Assembly: GCA_029747585.1 (NCBI GenBank)
Contig: JAPEVF010000789.1
Coordinates: forward strand, 1 to 20,903
Direction of reading: 5' to 3'
Length of the DNA: 20,903 nucleotides
DNA from: Pleurotus djamor
Lineage: Eukaryota > Basidiomycota > Agaricomycetes > Agaricales > Pleurotaceae
Under the pieces are notes generated by a model. That model saw only the letters and a list, made by a program, of their open reading frames with translations, ran no database searches and was not told where the DNA came from. Positions 1-9,462 of the stretch are shown here, piece after piece. The translations under genes were made by a program, and so were the position numbers. The first letter of the stretch is position 1; each line of letters begins with the position of its first letter.

Positions 1-3000
1 GATAAGCCGTTGATTTCCGTGGCTGAGAGCATCACATGGACGAGCCAACTCAACTTCTTCCCTTACGCTGCTGACGAAGATGGAAAGACAAGTCTCCTCG
101 CCGTGTCGAAGTCTATAAACGGGAGCCTACAGCTGCAGCTGATTCGCAGCTCTGGTCCAACTCTCCTCCCACCGTCACCCGCTATCACGACATCCATCGC
201 TTATGATGGCCACATCAACCTTGCCAAAACCTCTTCAACAACGGCAATCGACCTTGTGAATACGTTCGACAACAAGGTTGCAAGCCCTCCCCACACAGAG
301 CTCACCGTCTTGCGCTTCACGAACGACACCTTCTCCATCTTGAACAGCGTCAGACAACCGACCTCGTCCTCCTCCTTTGTCACCTGGGCGGATCTTCGTG
401 GCTTGGGTCGCGTAGACTGCTTGCTCAACACGCTAGATTTTCAAGGGAACTTGACTGTGACCAATATGCCCTGCGCTAGTGTTGCACCGCCCGACTATGT
501 CAAGTCCTACCAGAATGGTCTCGGCGCTAAACTCGAGGTTGACTACGCCCCCCTCAGTGACCGAACCACCTACTCTGCTGATGGTGCTGATGGGACAGAG
601 TCGCCGCTGTCTGCAGTCAACGCTCTTGCTCGAAACATCTCGTTCGCGGCTGACTTGACTTCATCTACGGTATCTCAGTCTTCCACACACGCACGATCCC
701 AGATCGTCTACTTTCCTTCATTTGTCGTCAAGCAGATCAAGCATACGCCATACGCTGCGAAACCTGATGTCATCGACGAAAGCGACTATACCTATCAGAA
801 CGCTCGGTACGGATATGACGGTCGGGGATGGCGTGGGTTTGAGAAAGTCACGAAGACGGCTGTTGTCCTTGGGTCGTCCACTACCACGGAGTACCATCAA
901 GAATTCCCTCTCCTCGGGCAACCCAAGGTCGTTACAGTTTCCGATCTTCAAAGCGGTCAGGTCCTTCAGACCACAGAGAATACCTAGGAAGCTGTCATAT
1001 GTAACCAGGGTACTAGCCAATTCGTTGGCCTGTCGAAGATCAAGGAGCGGAACTACGAGTCGGGAAACTTCGCTCATGAGGTCGATGTTGATCATGTTCA
1101 CGACGACTACGGAAATATCACCAGCATCACAACGACCACCCCTCAGACAGGCACTCCACCTCTCGAGATCCTTGCCACTTTCACAAACGATCCGAATACA
1201 TGGGTCATCGGTCAGAAGACGTCAGAGACAGTCAAGCAGGATGGCTCTGTCCTCAAACAGACAAACTGGACTTTCGTTCCAGGTTCTCTCGCGTCCAAGG
1301 AAGAGAAGAAGATGGTTTCTGGTAATACCTCATCTACGGTTTCGTACGAGTTTGATGCCACCGGGAACGAAATCGTCATCACCGGACCTGGGAAGGCTCT
1401 CCGGAAATTTACCTACGACGATACCTACACCAACGTCACCTCCTCCTCTGTCTACACTACGGAGGGCGCTGATCCTCTCACCGAAACCGCTACCTTTGAT
1501 CTGATTACCGGAAAGCCTACCATGACTGTCTCCCCCAATGGCGATTCCACCTCGATCGTTTACGATGTCTTGGGTCGAATGGTCCAGACCTCCATTGGCA
1601 ACAAAGTCGTACAGAAGCAGGCCTATGAGACTGATGGCATAGACTTCTACCGTATTGAGTATACGGAGAGCGGACTCGACGATAAGGATATCTATTTCAA
1701 GGTCATCAGCCACCTTGATGGTCAAGAGCGTGTGTGGAGGACTGAGGTACCGAGGCCCGATGATCCTGATACCATGGTCTACACGGATGTCGAGTATGAT
1801 GGTGCCGGTCGTATGGTCAAGAGAGCCCGCGATTACCTTCAAGGGAGCTCGCCTGCGTTTGCTACTTTCTCCTACGATGCACTCTCCAGGATGACCAAGC
1901 AAGTTCTGCCACCAACCTCTTCAGATGTTTCCTCAGTCACCACTACATTCACATACTCCTTTTCCAGCGGTAGCACACATGCCAAGGAAACTCGCTCCGA
2001 CGGAGAGACCACTGTGACGAGCTCTCGTGACATTCAACACCTCCCTAATCCAGAACCTACAGCCACCAAACTGACGAAGGCTTTTGTTGTCTCCTCTGTC
2101 AACGAACTTGAACAGTCTGTTTCGACCCAGTACGATGGACTTGGGCAGCCTCTGAAGATCTCTGATCCCTCTGGGACCTCTCTCAGNCTCTCTTGGGATG
2201 GAATCGGGCGTGTCATCAAGCGCACGGTCAACAATGTGGATGGTAGCTCGGCTGCGGACATCCATCGTGCTCTAGCTGCCTATGACGATAATACGGGTAT
2301 TGTCACCATCACCAACGAGCTTACTGGGAGCGTCTCCGTCACGGAGTTTGACTGGGCTGGTCGACCTGTCAAGAAGGTCAATCCAGATGAGACCTTGACC
2401 ATGGTTTATGACGTTGGCGGCGACTTTACTAAGGAGCAGTTGGTCTCCGTTACATCTTCCAAGGGAGTCAAGCAAACCTTCGACTATAACCAACGCGGGA
2501 ACATCACGTCTTCTGCGGTATCTATCGACTCCGTTGACTACGTCACATCTTACCAGTGGTCGCTCAGTGGGGAGCTTCTGCACGTCACCAATCCAGATGG
2601 ATCTGCATTGAAGCGAGAGCTGTACGACGACGGCGAAACTATCAAACGCGTGGAACTACTTGACGCCCAGAATGCGGTCCGGGCTTGGGCCAATTTCCAA
2701 GACTACAGTGACGTTTTCAGCCGACCCCTCGGATGCGAGTTTGGAAATGGCATATCCTCTTCGTCTAAGATCGCCAGCAATGGGTCGCTATCTGAACTAT
2801 CTCTTATTAAAGGAGATGATGTTATCCACCATCAGACCTGGAAGATCGATGCTTTCAGCCGCATCCAGCAATATGAGGCCACCGCGGTCGGTTCCAGCAA
2901 CGTCTCCACTAATGTTTTCTCATATGACTCAGCGGGTACGTCTAAATTTCAGTGCCCTTGCCGCGCCATTGACACTGAGATCGTCCAGGTCAACTTACTC

Positions 3001-4709
3001 AATGCACACCCGATGGCGTTCAAGGGGGTGACGCTCCAGAGCAGTATCTCTATGACCACTCAGCCAACCTACAGTCGAAGAACGGCAAGAAGTTCGTCAA
3101 CAAGGGGTGGCAGTTGCATGAAGTCCAAGACTCAACTGGGACCACCGAATACACGTTCAAGTACTCGTCAGACGGTCGCTTGGTGTCGAAGGTTGATGCC
3201 ACAGGCCAAGAAGCTGCGTCCATGGAGTACGACTCTGAGGGCCGCCTGTCCAAGCTCAACGACACGCAATTCATATATGACTTCGCTGGACGTCTGCTCA
3301 AGGCTACATTTGGCGATGGAAGCTCGAGAATTTACCCGAGTCAAACATTTGAAGTCGATATATCCAGCGCCGGTGACAAAACCTATACAGCATATCTAAC
3401 CCAGGGTTACCGCCGCGCCTCTTTGACCACCGATTCCGCTACCTCAGTGGTTAGATACTTCCACTCTGATCATCTCGGAAGCACCGTCGCGGTCTCAGAT
3501 GAACAAGGCGAGATCGTCTCCGAGTACCAATACGATTCCTTTGGCAAGTTGAAGCTGACCTCTGGTGAGGACTACGCGCGGTACAAGTTCTCCGGAAAGG
3601 AAAGCTTTGACGGCTTGTATTACTTTGGGGCGCGTTTCTACGATCCGGATGTGAGTACTTCTCATAGACATACATAGTTTCTTCAACTAATACCTTCTAG
3701 ACTGGCCGTTTCCTTACATTGGACAACTACCCCGTTGATGTTCAAGGCGCCACGCCAGCGACGTTCAACATGTACTCTTTCTCGCGAAATGACCCCATCA
3801 ACTTCCTCGATATGAACGGGAATGTTCCTTGGTGGCATTGGTGAGTGGTTCGAGCTCTAATTCTGATGCCCACCTTCAACGTTCGCTTTGTAGGCTCGTC
3901 GATGTTGCTCTCATCGCTGTTGGTGTCGCACTGATGTTTGTCCCTGGCGTCAACGGAGTCGTCGCAGGCATTCTGATGGGCGTCGTCACCGGTGCTCTAA
4001 TTGGAGCTGGTACATCTGGTCTCATGGCCGACGTCAAAGGCCAAATTTCGGGGAAGTCCAGCGACAAGGATTGGGGCATAGCTCTAGGTTTAGGTGCGCT
4101 CTTTGGTGGTATCAGTGGTGGTATCACCGCAGGCATAGACGCTTTGATTCCTGCGGTCACCTTGATCGATGTATCATCGAACATGGGTGCTATCGGGGCG
4201 AGGATGGTGGCTGGTTGGGTGTTCCGAAGTACTCTCCGTATTGGACTGAGTACGGCTGTGAGTAGCGGTCTGGGTGTCCTCAGGCAGATGACGGAAAATG
4301 GTATCACCGGAAAACGTTGGGACGATGGTCTCGGTGAGGCCGCTGCAATGGGCGCGCTCACTGGATTCTTGACTGGAGGTGAGTTTCAACTACTCTTATC
4401 CACTGTTCTTCACTGACTTGAATATGTCCAGTTAAATCGGAAGCTGTGGCGTTCTTGAAGCCTATCAAAGGTGACGGTTTTCGCCTCAAGTTCTGGAAGA
4501 ACCGAAATTGGAAGGTCTACCGTTTGGATGGGAAGTCTGTCTGGGGGATGGGGCAGGCGTCCGCTGCGAAGGAGTTCAGTTCCGGTCTCGGCTTCACCGG
4601 CATCACGACACTTTCCTACAAGCCTATCGGCGAGTTCAGCAGTTCGTCCATGTCGTTCATGCAGCAGACGACGAGGTTCTTGCCTATCGAGCATGTCACG
4701 GGTTTGTAG
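1..4709 (+). CDS. RHS/YD-repeat protein of the TcB/TcC toxin-complex type, 5' partial, with an in-frame stop
   Basis: The frame is already open at base 1, so the start lies outside the window. Five exons are supported by phase: 1-2935, 2989-3650, 3701-3840, 3894-4378 and 4432-4709 (4500 nt, 1499 codons plus stop). Introns are 53, 50, 53 and 53 nt, all GT-AG. The first ~330 codons resemble the SpvB/TcdB-type region that precedes the repeats. Then come at least ten YD-type repeats (YDVLGRMV, YDALSRMT, YDSEGRLS, YDFAGRLL) and an RHS core (DHLGS, YYFGARFYDP, GRF, MYSFSRNDPINFLD). After the core is a tail of about 250 residues. In bacteria such proteins form a hollow shell that encloses a C-terminal effector. 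An in-frame TAG at 985-987 breaks the frame, so the copy may be a pseudogene or hold a base error. Base 2187 is N. The introns argue against bacterial contamination. The family call is firm; activity is unknown. Confidence 0.85.
985..987 (+). other. In-frame TAG inside the RHS gene
   Basis: TAG interrupts the first exon. The same frame is open both before it (from base 1) and after it (to 2935), and the protein on both sides looks like the same family. No intron with normal signals and length removes it: the nearest GT and AG sites would give an intron of about 30 nt. It is either a nonsense mutation or a base-call error; the single N at 2187 shows the assembly is not perfect here. Confidence 0.75.
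3841..4709 (+). other. Variable C-terminal tail of the RHS gene (two introns, hydrophobic and Gly-rich)
   Basis: An intron (3841-3893) lies a few codons after the last conserved residues of the RHS core. The exon 3894-4378 encodes about 160 residues with two hydrophobic glycine-rich stretches (ALMFVPGVNGVVAGILMG and GLGALFGGISGGITAG), like membrane-spanning or pore-like segments. The last exon, 4432-4709, encodes about 92 basic and Ser-rich residues (for example LKFWKNRNWKVYRLDG). In bacterial TcC and polymorphic RHS toxins this position holds the hypervariable effector. I see no motif of ADP-ribosyltransferases, nucleases or deaminases. Function unknown. Confidence 0.6.
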
Positions 4710-4788
4710 GTACCTCCCATCGAGGAATGAAATTCTTGGTCCATACTCTGTACATTACTACCTATGTCCGAATGAAGGATCCCAGAGA

Positions 4789-5582
4789 TCAATCCATAAC
4801 CCACAACCTAACGGCTTTACACGACCCAATCTCGGGGTGCAGCAGAACTGCTGACAGCCAATGCTGAAGTAACTGTCGACGACGCTCAAGGAATGCCGAA
4901 CGATAGCGTTGAAGTGGGGCTTTCGGAGGTAGCTGTGGAACCGAGGCAAGGAGAGGTCTCTGCCAGCAATCGTTAGTCGCGAGAACTGGAATGCAGACAA
5001 GTCTCCATACCGGTAAAGTTCGATGAAGTGCTACTTCAAGTTGGACAAAGGCACTGTATCGTTTGTGAGCGTGTATCGTAGTCCCCTGTATGGTCATGTC
5101 AGGAAACTGTGATCCGGAGGGACATTCAACCGTGGTCTCACCTCTTTCGTCTTGATAGAACAGTCGTAGACTTGAGTAGGCAGCCTCAGTAGCGCAAACG
5201 TAGCAGAATCCAAGAAAACTGACCAATATACGCCCCTCCAAGCTTATCGCCAACGCTCGTCCAACCCGTTATCTCAACGTGCTGCGCAAAAGCCAGACTG
5301 TCCCCGGAATTGTCCTGGAGCCATATCGACTCCCCGAACGATAGAAGCGACGGGGTCAGTTCTGGAGATACTGATCTACGTATAGATAATTCGTCGCCGT
5401 CCTGTTTGATGCCATGGTCAAAGAAAAAGTCAGTTTCACAGGTAGCAAGACTGTACATCGCACATATCATCATACATTTGGGCTTCTTCGGCGACATTGA
5501 TGCGGTCGGGAATGGTTTGTATGAGTACAGGAGTCGTAGGTGATGTTGGTACAGTTTGTTGGCCTTCATGGAAAGGGTTCAT
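4789..5582 (-). CDS. Small PX (phox-homology) domain protein
   Basis: Five exons on the - strand: 5582-5457, 5401-5224, 5170-5142, 5085-5011 and 4959-4789. They sum to 579 nt (192 residues), with consistent phases and GT-AG introns of 55, 53, 56 and 51 nt. The start at 5582 (MNPFHEGQQT) is the ATG that keeps exon 1 in phase with the splice at 5456. Residues 83-190 form a PX domain: HVEITGWTSVG as the first strand, KRYSAF at 119-124 with the Arg-Tyr pair that contacts phosphoinositide head groups, QLPPK at 145-149, and the helix FLERRRQLLQ followed by HPEI. PX proteins bind PI3P-type lipids on endosomal or vacuolar membranes. There is no BAR, SH3 or membrane segment, so it is a PX-only protein, in size like yeast Ypt35. 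It converges on the RHS gene with 79 bp between the stops. Confidence 0.85.
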
Positions 5583-6415
5583 GCTGCATCGTCAATGGCG
5601 CAACGGAAATTGCCACAACGTCAAACTGGGCGTGAGTTAAGGGAGTGTCGTATTTGTGACCGTGCGAAAGTAAGTTTACACGGTCAGAACATTTGGTGTG
5701 AACCTTTTTGATTTATCCCACTGTTCCATGCCTCAAGGCCCAATTTTTACCGTCGCGGGACATCACTGTAAGCCCGAATCCCATTGATGAGTGGATAACG
5801 AGATTTTGAGATCTGATGGCGAACTATGTTCAGTTCCTGGTTGTCGACTCCTTGGACCTGCTCTAGACGTCTCCATTATGTCTTCCTTTGCTTCCCACAG
5901 AGTGGCCAACGCCAGCTTGACGTTTCCTAAGAGGTCGAAGAGGATAAGATGTCTATCCGTCTATGCATGCTTAAACCTCGTATACCATCTTCAGGACGGC
6001 CCGGTCTGGCCCTCGGGCCCACCCGGCGCCTTTGATGTGGGATCAGTGTGGGATGGGCCTCTGTGTCCACCTTTCGAAATCCAACGCTTCAACCGTAAAG
6101 GAAAGAGTCAGTCATATAACTTGAGGGCCTCAAATTTTCCATGCATACTCCAAGGTGATATGTCTTTCTACGTTCTGACTCTAAACCTTCTAACTTTCTC
6201 ATCATCAGACGGTACCCACATGCACCACTTCCACGCGTTCCGGCGCTGTCTCTACTATTGCGTGCATGGCCTTGTGATGCACCTTAAATGCGAACGTAAT
6301 AGTGAGAGCATGCCGAAGAAGTTCCAGCTGATGCTGTTGTTATTTTTGGCCGGTTCGATTTCTCATATAACCTGGGGTTTCCCCGCTCTCCCTTCACGAA
6401 GCGTAGCATTTCACC
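5583..6415. promoter_or_regulatory. Divergent intergenic region between the PX gene and the sugar transporter
   Basis: These 833 bp separate two divergent start codons and must hold both promoters. A TATA-like CATATAACC lies about 50 bp before the transporter ATG (near 6364). A GC-rich patch near 5998-6030 contains overlapping GGCCC/GGGCC steps. An open frame runs from 5791 into the transporter's first intron but shows no domain or splice logic, so I do not annotate it. Specific regulator sites cannot be named from sequence alone. Confidence 0.45.
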
Positions 6416-8754
6416 ATGGCGAAAGGTGTAAGTGGGTTTCTTGCTTTACATCGCTGCCGTTGACCTACACCCTCCACAGTACAGCCCCTTGATTGCTTCG
6501 AATCCTGTAAGCATACCTGCTATCTAGCTGCCTCAGTCAGCTCACATTGTTCTTAGTATGTCGTCGGTTCGTTCGCCTGCATTGGAGGTGCCCTCTTTGG
6601 GTTCGACATCTCGTCGATGTCTGCGGTCTTGAGTGTGAGTCATCCTTCATCCCTTGACAGGACAACTTCTCACTGTTTCCAGAACGCCGCCTACGACATT
6701 ACTTTCGGTAATGTACGCCATGTCTTCGTCAACCAACCTTGCAAAGATATTGACATAACGCAACGTTCATAGCCTGGACCCAACGCACAAGGCGCGATCG
6801 TGGCTTCAATGCCAGCAGGCTCTCTCATCGGTGCCCTCTCTGTTTCGCAGCTAGCCGACCGCATCGGTCGTAAGAAGACCATCATCCTAGCTGGAATCGT
6901 CTGGATTATCGGCTCTATCCTGCAGTGTGCAGCTCAGGTGCGTTTCCCCCTTCTTCCATCATATCGACTCTCACACTGTCCACTCCTAGAACCGCGGCAT
7001 GCTCGTAGTCGGACGTATCATAGCCGGCCTGTCGGTTGGTATCTCTAGCGCTATCGTGCCGATATACCAATCGGAGATCACGGCCCCCTCTATCCGTGGA
7101 CGCATGGTGTCACTTCAGCAATGGTATGTCAGATTTAGTACCCCGCCTCTGAATGGAATTAATTTCGCTTATATTTAGGTCGATTACATGGGGTATCTTA
7201 ATCCAATACTTTATCGCATTTGGGTCTTCCTACATCGATGGGCCGGCATCCTTTCGTATCCCATGGGGCTTGCAGATGGTCCCCGCTTTCATCCTCAGTA
7301 TTGGCATGCTCATCTTCCCTGAATCTCCTCGGTGGCTCTTTGATAATGGGCGGTAAGTATTCCAGTCATTGTTATTTTTGGCTCTTCTATTTCCGCTGAG
7401 CTGACATGGGGGTTATAGAGAGGAGGAAGCACTGGAGATTCTAGCTGACCTCCACGGCGGCGGCGATAAGACCAACGAACTGGTCGTCCTTGAATTCGAA
7501 GAGATCCGACAGCAGGTTTACTTTGAGCGCGAACAAGGCGCGAAATCGTACCTTGATCTTTTGCAACCCGCCGTATTCCGTCGTGTCGTCCTTGGGGCTT
7601 CCCTCCAGATGTGGTCCCAGTTGTCTGGCATGAATATTATGATGTAAGTTGAAGTTGATATCTGCCCTTCTGGATCTGGGCGGTTGGTAACTGATTGTCG
7701 CGCGGCTTTGACAGGTACTACATCATCTATGTATTCCAAGGGGCTGGGTTGACTGGCCGACGTGGAAATCTGATCGCTGACTCTGTTCAGTATGTCCTCA
7801 ACGTCCTTTTCACAGGTATGTCCCCACCGTTCCATCCATTCCACCATCTCATGTGCCTACTCAGTTCCCGCCATCTACTACATTGATCGATGGGGTCGTC
7901 GGCCTATGCTGCTCATCGGAACTTGCTTGATGGGCTTCTGGCTCATGCTCGTCGGAGGCCTTCAAGCTCGGTTTGGGAGCTGGGGTATGATTGGCGACGA
8001 TCGTACGTCGTCACTTCCCTTCCCTCTTTCTTCTGCCTGAACACTAGGACTAATTCAATTCAAAAGGTATCTGGGTCATCGAGAACAACGATGCGGCTAC
8101 GAAGGCGATTATCGTGTGCACGTACTTCTTCGTCTGCAGGTGCGGGTGCTCTTTCTTTTTGGACTCTTGTCGTTGTTCACATTTGGTGGTGGTAGCTTTG
8201 CGATTACCATGGGTCCTGTATCTTGGACGTACCCCGCGGAAATCTTCCCGATGAAAGTCCGGGCTAAGGCTGTGGCCATCTCTACCGTACGTACCATGGT
8301 TACCTCCGTCGTATGGCTTGCTAACCCATCCCCTTTAGGCTGTAAGTTTTCCCATCGTCCTTTCGGTTATCCATACCTCACAAATGATCATGCATTCAGG
8401 CAAACTGGACGTTCAACTTCGTCCTCGCATGGGCTGTCCCACCAGGTCTTTCCACCATCGCGTGGAAGACATACTTCATCTTCGGCACGTTCAACTTCGC
8501 CGCGTTCATCCACATCTTCTTTATGTTCCCCGAAACGAAACAACGGTCCTTGGAAGAGGTAGAAGAAATATTCTCGCAGGGACACATGTTCACTGCGTGG
8601 AAGATTGGAAAGGATGTGGGTAAGAAGACGCTTGCAGATGTGCGGAATGAGAAGAAGGCTACGGTAAGCTGTGCTTTGGTTTTGATCCCTTGTATCTGGC
8701 GTTGATTCTATTTGACTGCAGGAGGTCCATTCGGTCGACGAGAAGTCTGTTTAA
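6416..8754 (+). CDS. MFS sugar (hexose) transporter, 15 exons
   Basis: Exons: 6416-6427, 6480-6506, 6557-6634, 6683-6712, 6773-6937, 6990-7123, 7179-7352, 7419-7643, 7715-7815, 7865-8002, 8067-8139, 8196-8286, 8339-8341, 8400-8663 and 8722-8754. They sum to 1548 nt (515 residues), the normal size for the sugar porter family (TC 2.A.1.1). Signatures: GGALFGFD in helix 1, ADRIGRKK at 77-84 between helices 2 and 3, GRIIAGLSVG at 112-121, FPESPRW at 195-201, QLSGMN before helix 7, DRWGRRP at 323-329, GPVSWTYPAEIFP before helix 10/11, and FPETK at 460-464. Twelve membrane helices are expected in the plasma membrane, importing hexose by proton symport. It resembles fungal high-affinity glucose transporters. 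The exact sugar cannot be read from sequence. All introns are GT-AG, 48-71 nt. Confidence 0.93.
8339..8341 (+). other. Three-nucleotide microexon in the sugar transporter
   Basis: The bases GCT sit between an intron 8287-8338 (GTACGT...TTTAG) and an intron 8342-8399 (GTAAGT...TTCAG). Both have strong donors, both flanking exon ends are phase 0, and inclusion adds one Ala (residue 417) in the helix-11 motif IST-A-ANW. Sugar porters usually have two small residues between the Thr and the Asn-Trp, which favours inclusion. Skipping it would leave one 113-nt intron and drop one residue without shifting the frame. Confidence 0.65.
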
Positions 8755-9336
8755 ACGATGTTCACGTTTTTCTCTTTACTCTCTTGGTATTTACGAACGT
8801 TTCTTATGACTTGTTCATGTTCCCTTTCCTCACTCACATTTGGTCAAGCGCGCTTGACTTGGTTGTCATTTTGCCTACGCCTTTTGTATATCCGTACCTC
8901 GGAACCCTCAATGTTCAACATGCATACTTTCACCATCTCAACTCCGTGGCGTTGGACTTACATCCAGTAGTTTGCTTCCGTGGTTCCAATCCACCTGTCA
9001 AAGCAAACCAGGTACCTTATTATCATCATTACGAGCCCAATGCTCGTGCTCCTACCATCCCGACGAAGCCAATCACAACCTTAGCTTCCCCTCCAGGTGT
9101 CTGATTGACTCTTGATGTCTACCTAGTAACTCGGTATCCGCAACTGGCTACCTCGCCCATTTAAGCCTCCGAGTAATGGCGCAAGCGAGTAAGGCACCTC
9201 ATTAGCCCAACAGGCGCCAGATGTCTCCATCGTCCAACTTGAAGACGTCCGGAAAAGACCTTGCTTAGATGTTCGGCCTACCGAAAATCGACTTGGATAC
9301 ATCGTGCCAGCGATATCATCCTGACGAGAGATGGTC
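8755..9336. other. Intergenic region, no gene seen
   Basis: Contains the 3' flank of the transporter and the upstream flank of the secreted-protein gene. Open frames here (for example 8758-9104) lack domain resemblance, biased composition or splice continuity. I see no repeat or RNA gene. Confidence 0.6.
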
Positions 9337-9343
9337 TATATAA
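9337..9343 (+). promoter_or_regulatory. TATA box of the secreted DUF7223-like gene
   Basis: TATATAA stands 120 bp before the ATG at 9463. After removal of the probable leader intron, the mature leader would be only about 25 nt if transcription starts about 30 bp downstream of the box. Confidence 0.6.
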
Positions 9344-9382
9344 CACCAACGGTTTGGATAAATCATTAATTCGCACATCCGG

Positions 9383-9451
9383 GTAAGTCTTCCTCGATCA
9401 GCCCTACAGTTATTGTCGCTGATTGATCTCATCCAATAACGATTTGATTAG
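9383..9451 (+). other. Probable 5'-UTR intron of the secreted DUF7223-like gene
   Basis: GTAAGT donor at 9383, branch-like CTGAT/AATAAC elements, and acceptor GATTAG ending at 9451, giving 69 nt. It ends 11 bp before the ATG, between the TATA box and the start codon. Confidence 0.5.
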
Positions 9452-9462
9452 ATTGCTTCGGT

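Noticed and set aside
722..1504. Long second-frame ORF within the RHS gene, rich in Arg, Ser and Pro
   Set aside because: Composition is what a shifted reading of the RHS exon gives. The main frame carries clear family motifs on both sides of the TAG, so I see no frameshifted gene here.
1330..1902. Antisense ORF of 190 codons opposite the YD repeats
   Set aside because: It is a codon-bias shadow of the sense frame, with no domain features and no splice context.
5791..6492. Open frame of 233 codons upstream of and overlapping the transporter start
   Set aside because: It runs through the transporter's first coding exon and intron in another frame, has no recognisable domain and mixed composition, and lies where the divergent promoters must be.
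8758..9104. Open frames after the transporter stop
   Set aside because: No signal peptide with a following domain, no homology recognised, and it sits in the expected 3' flank.
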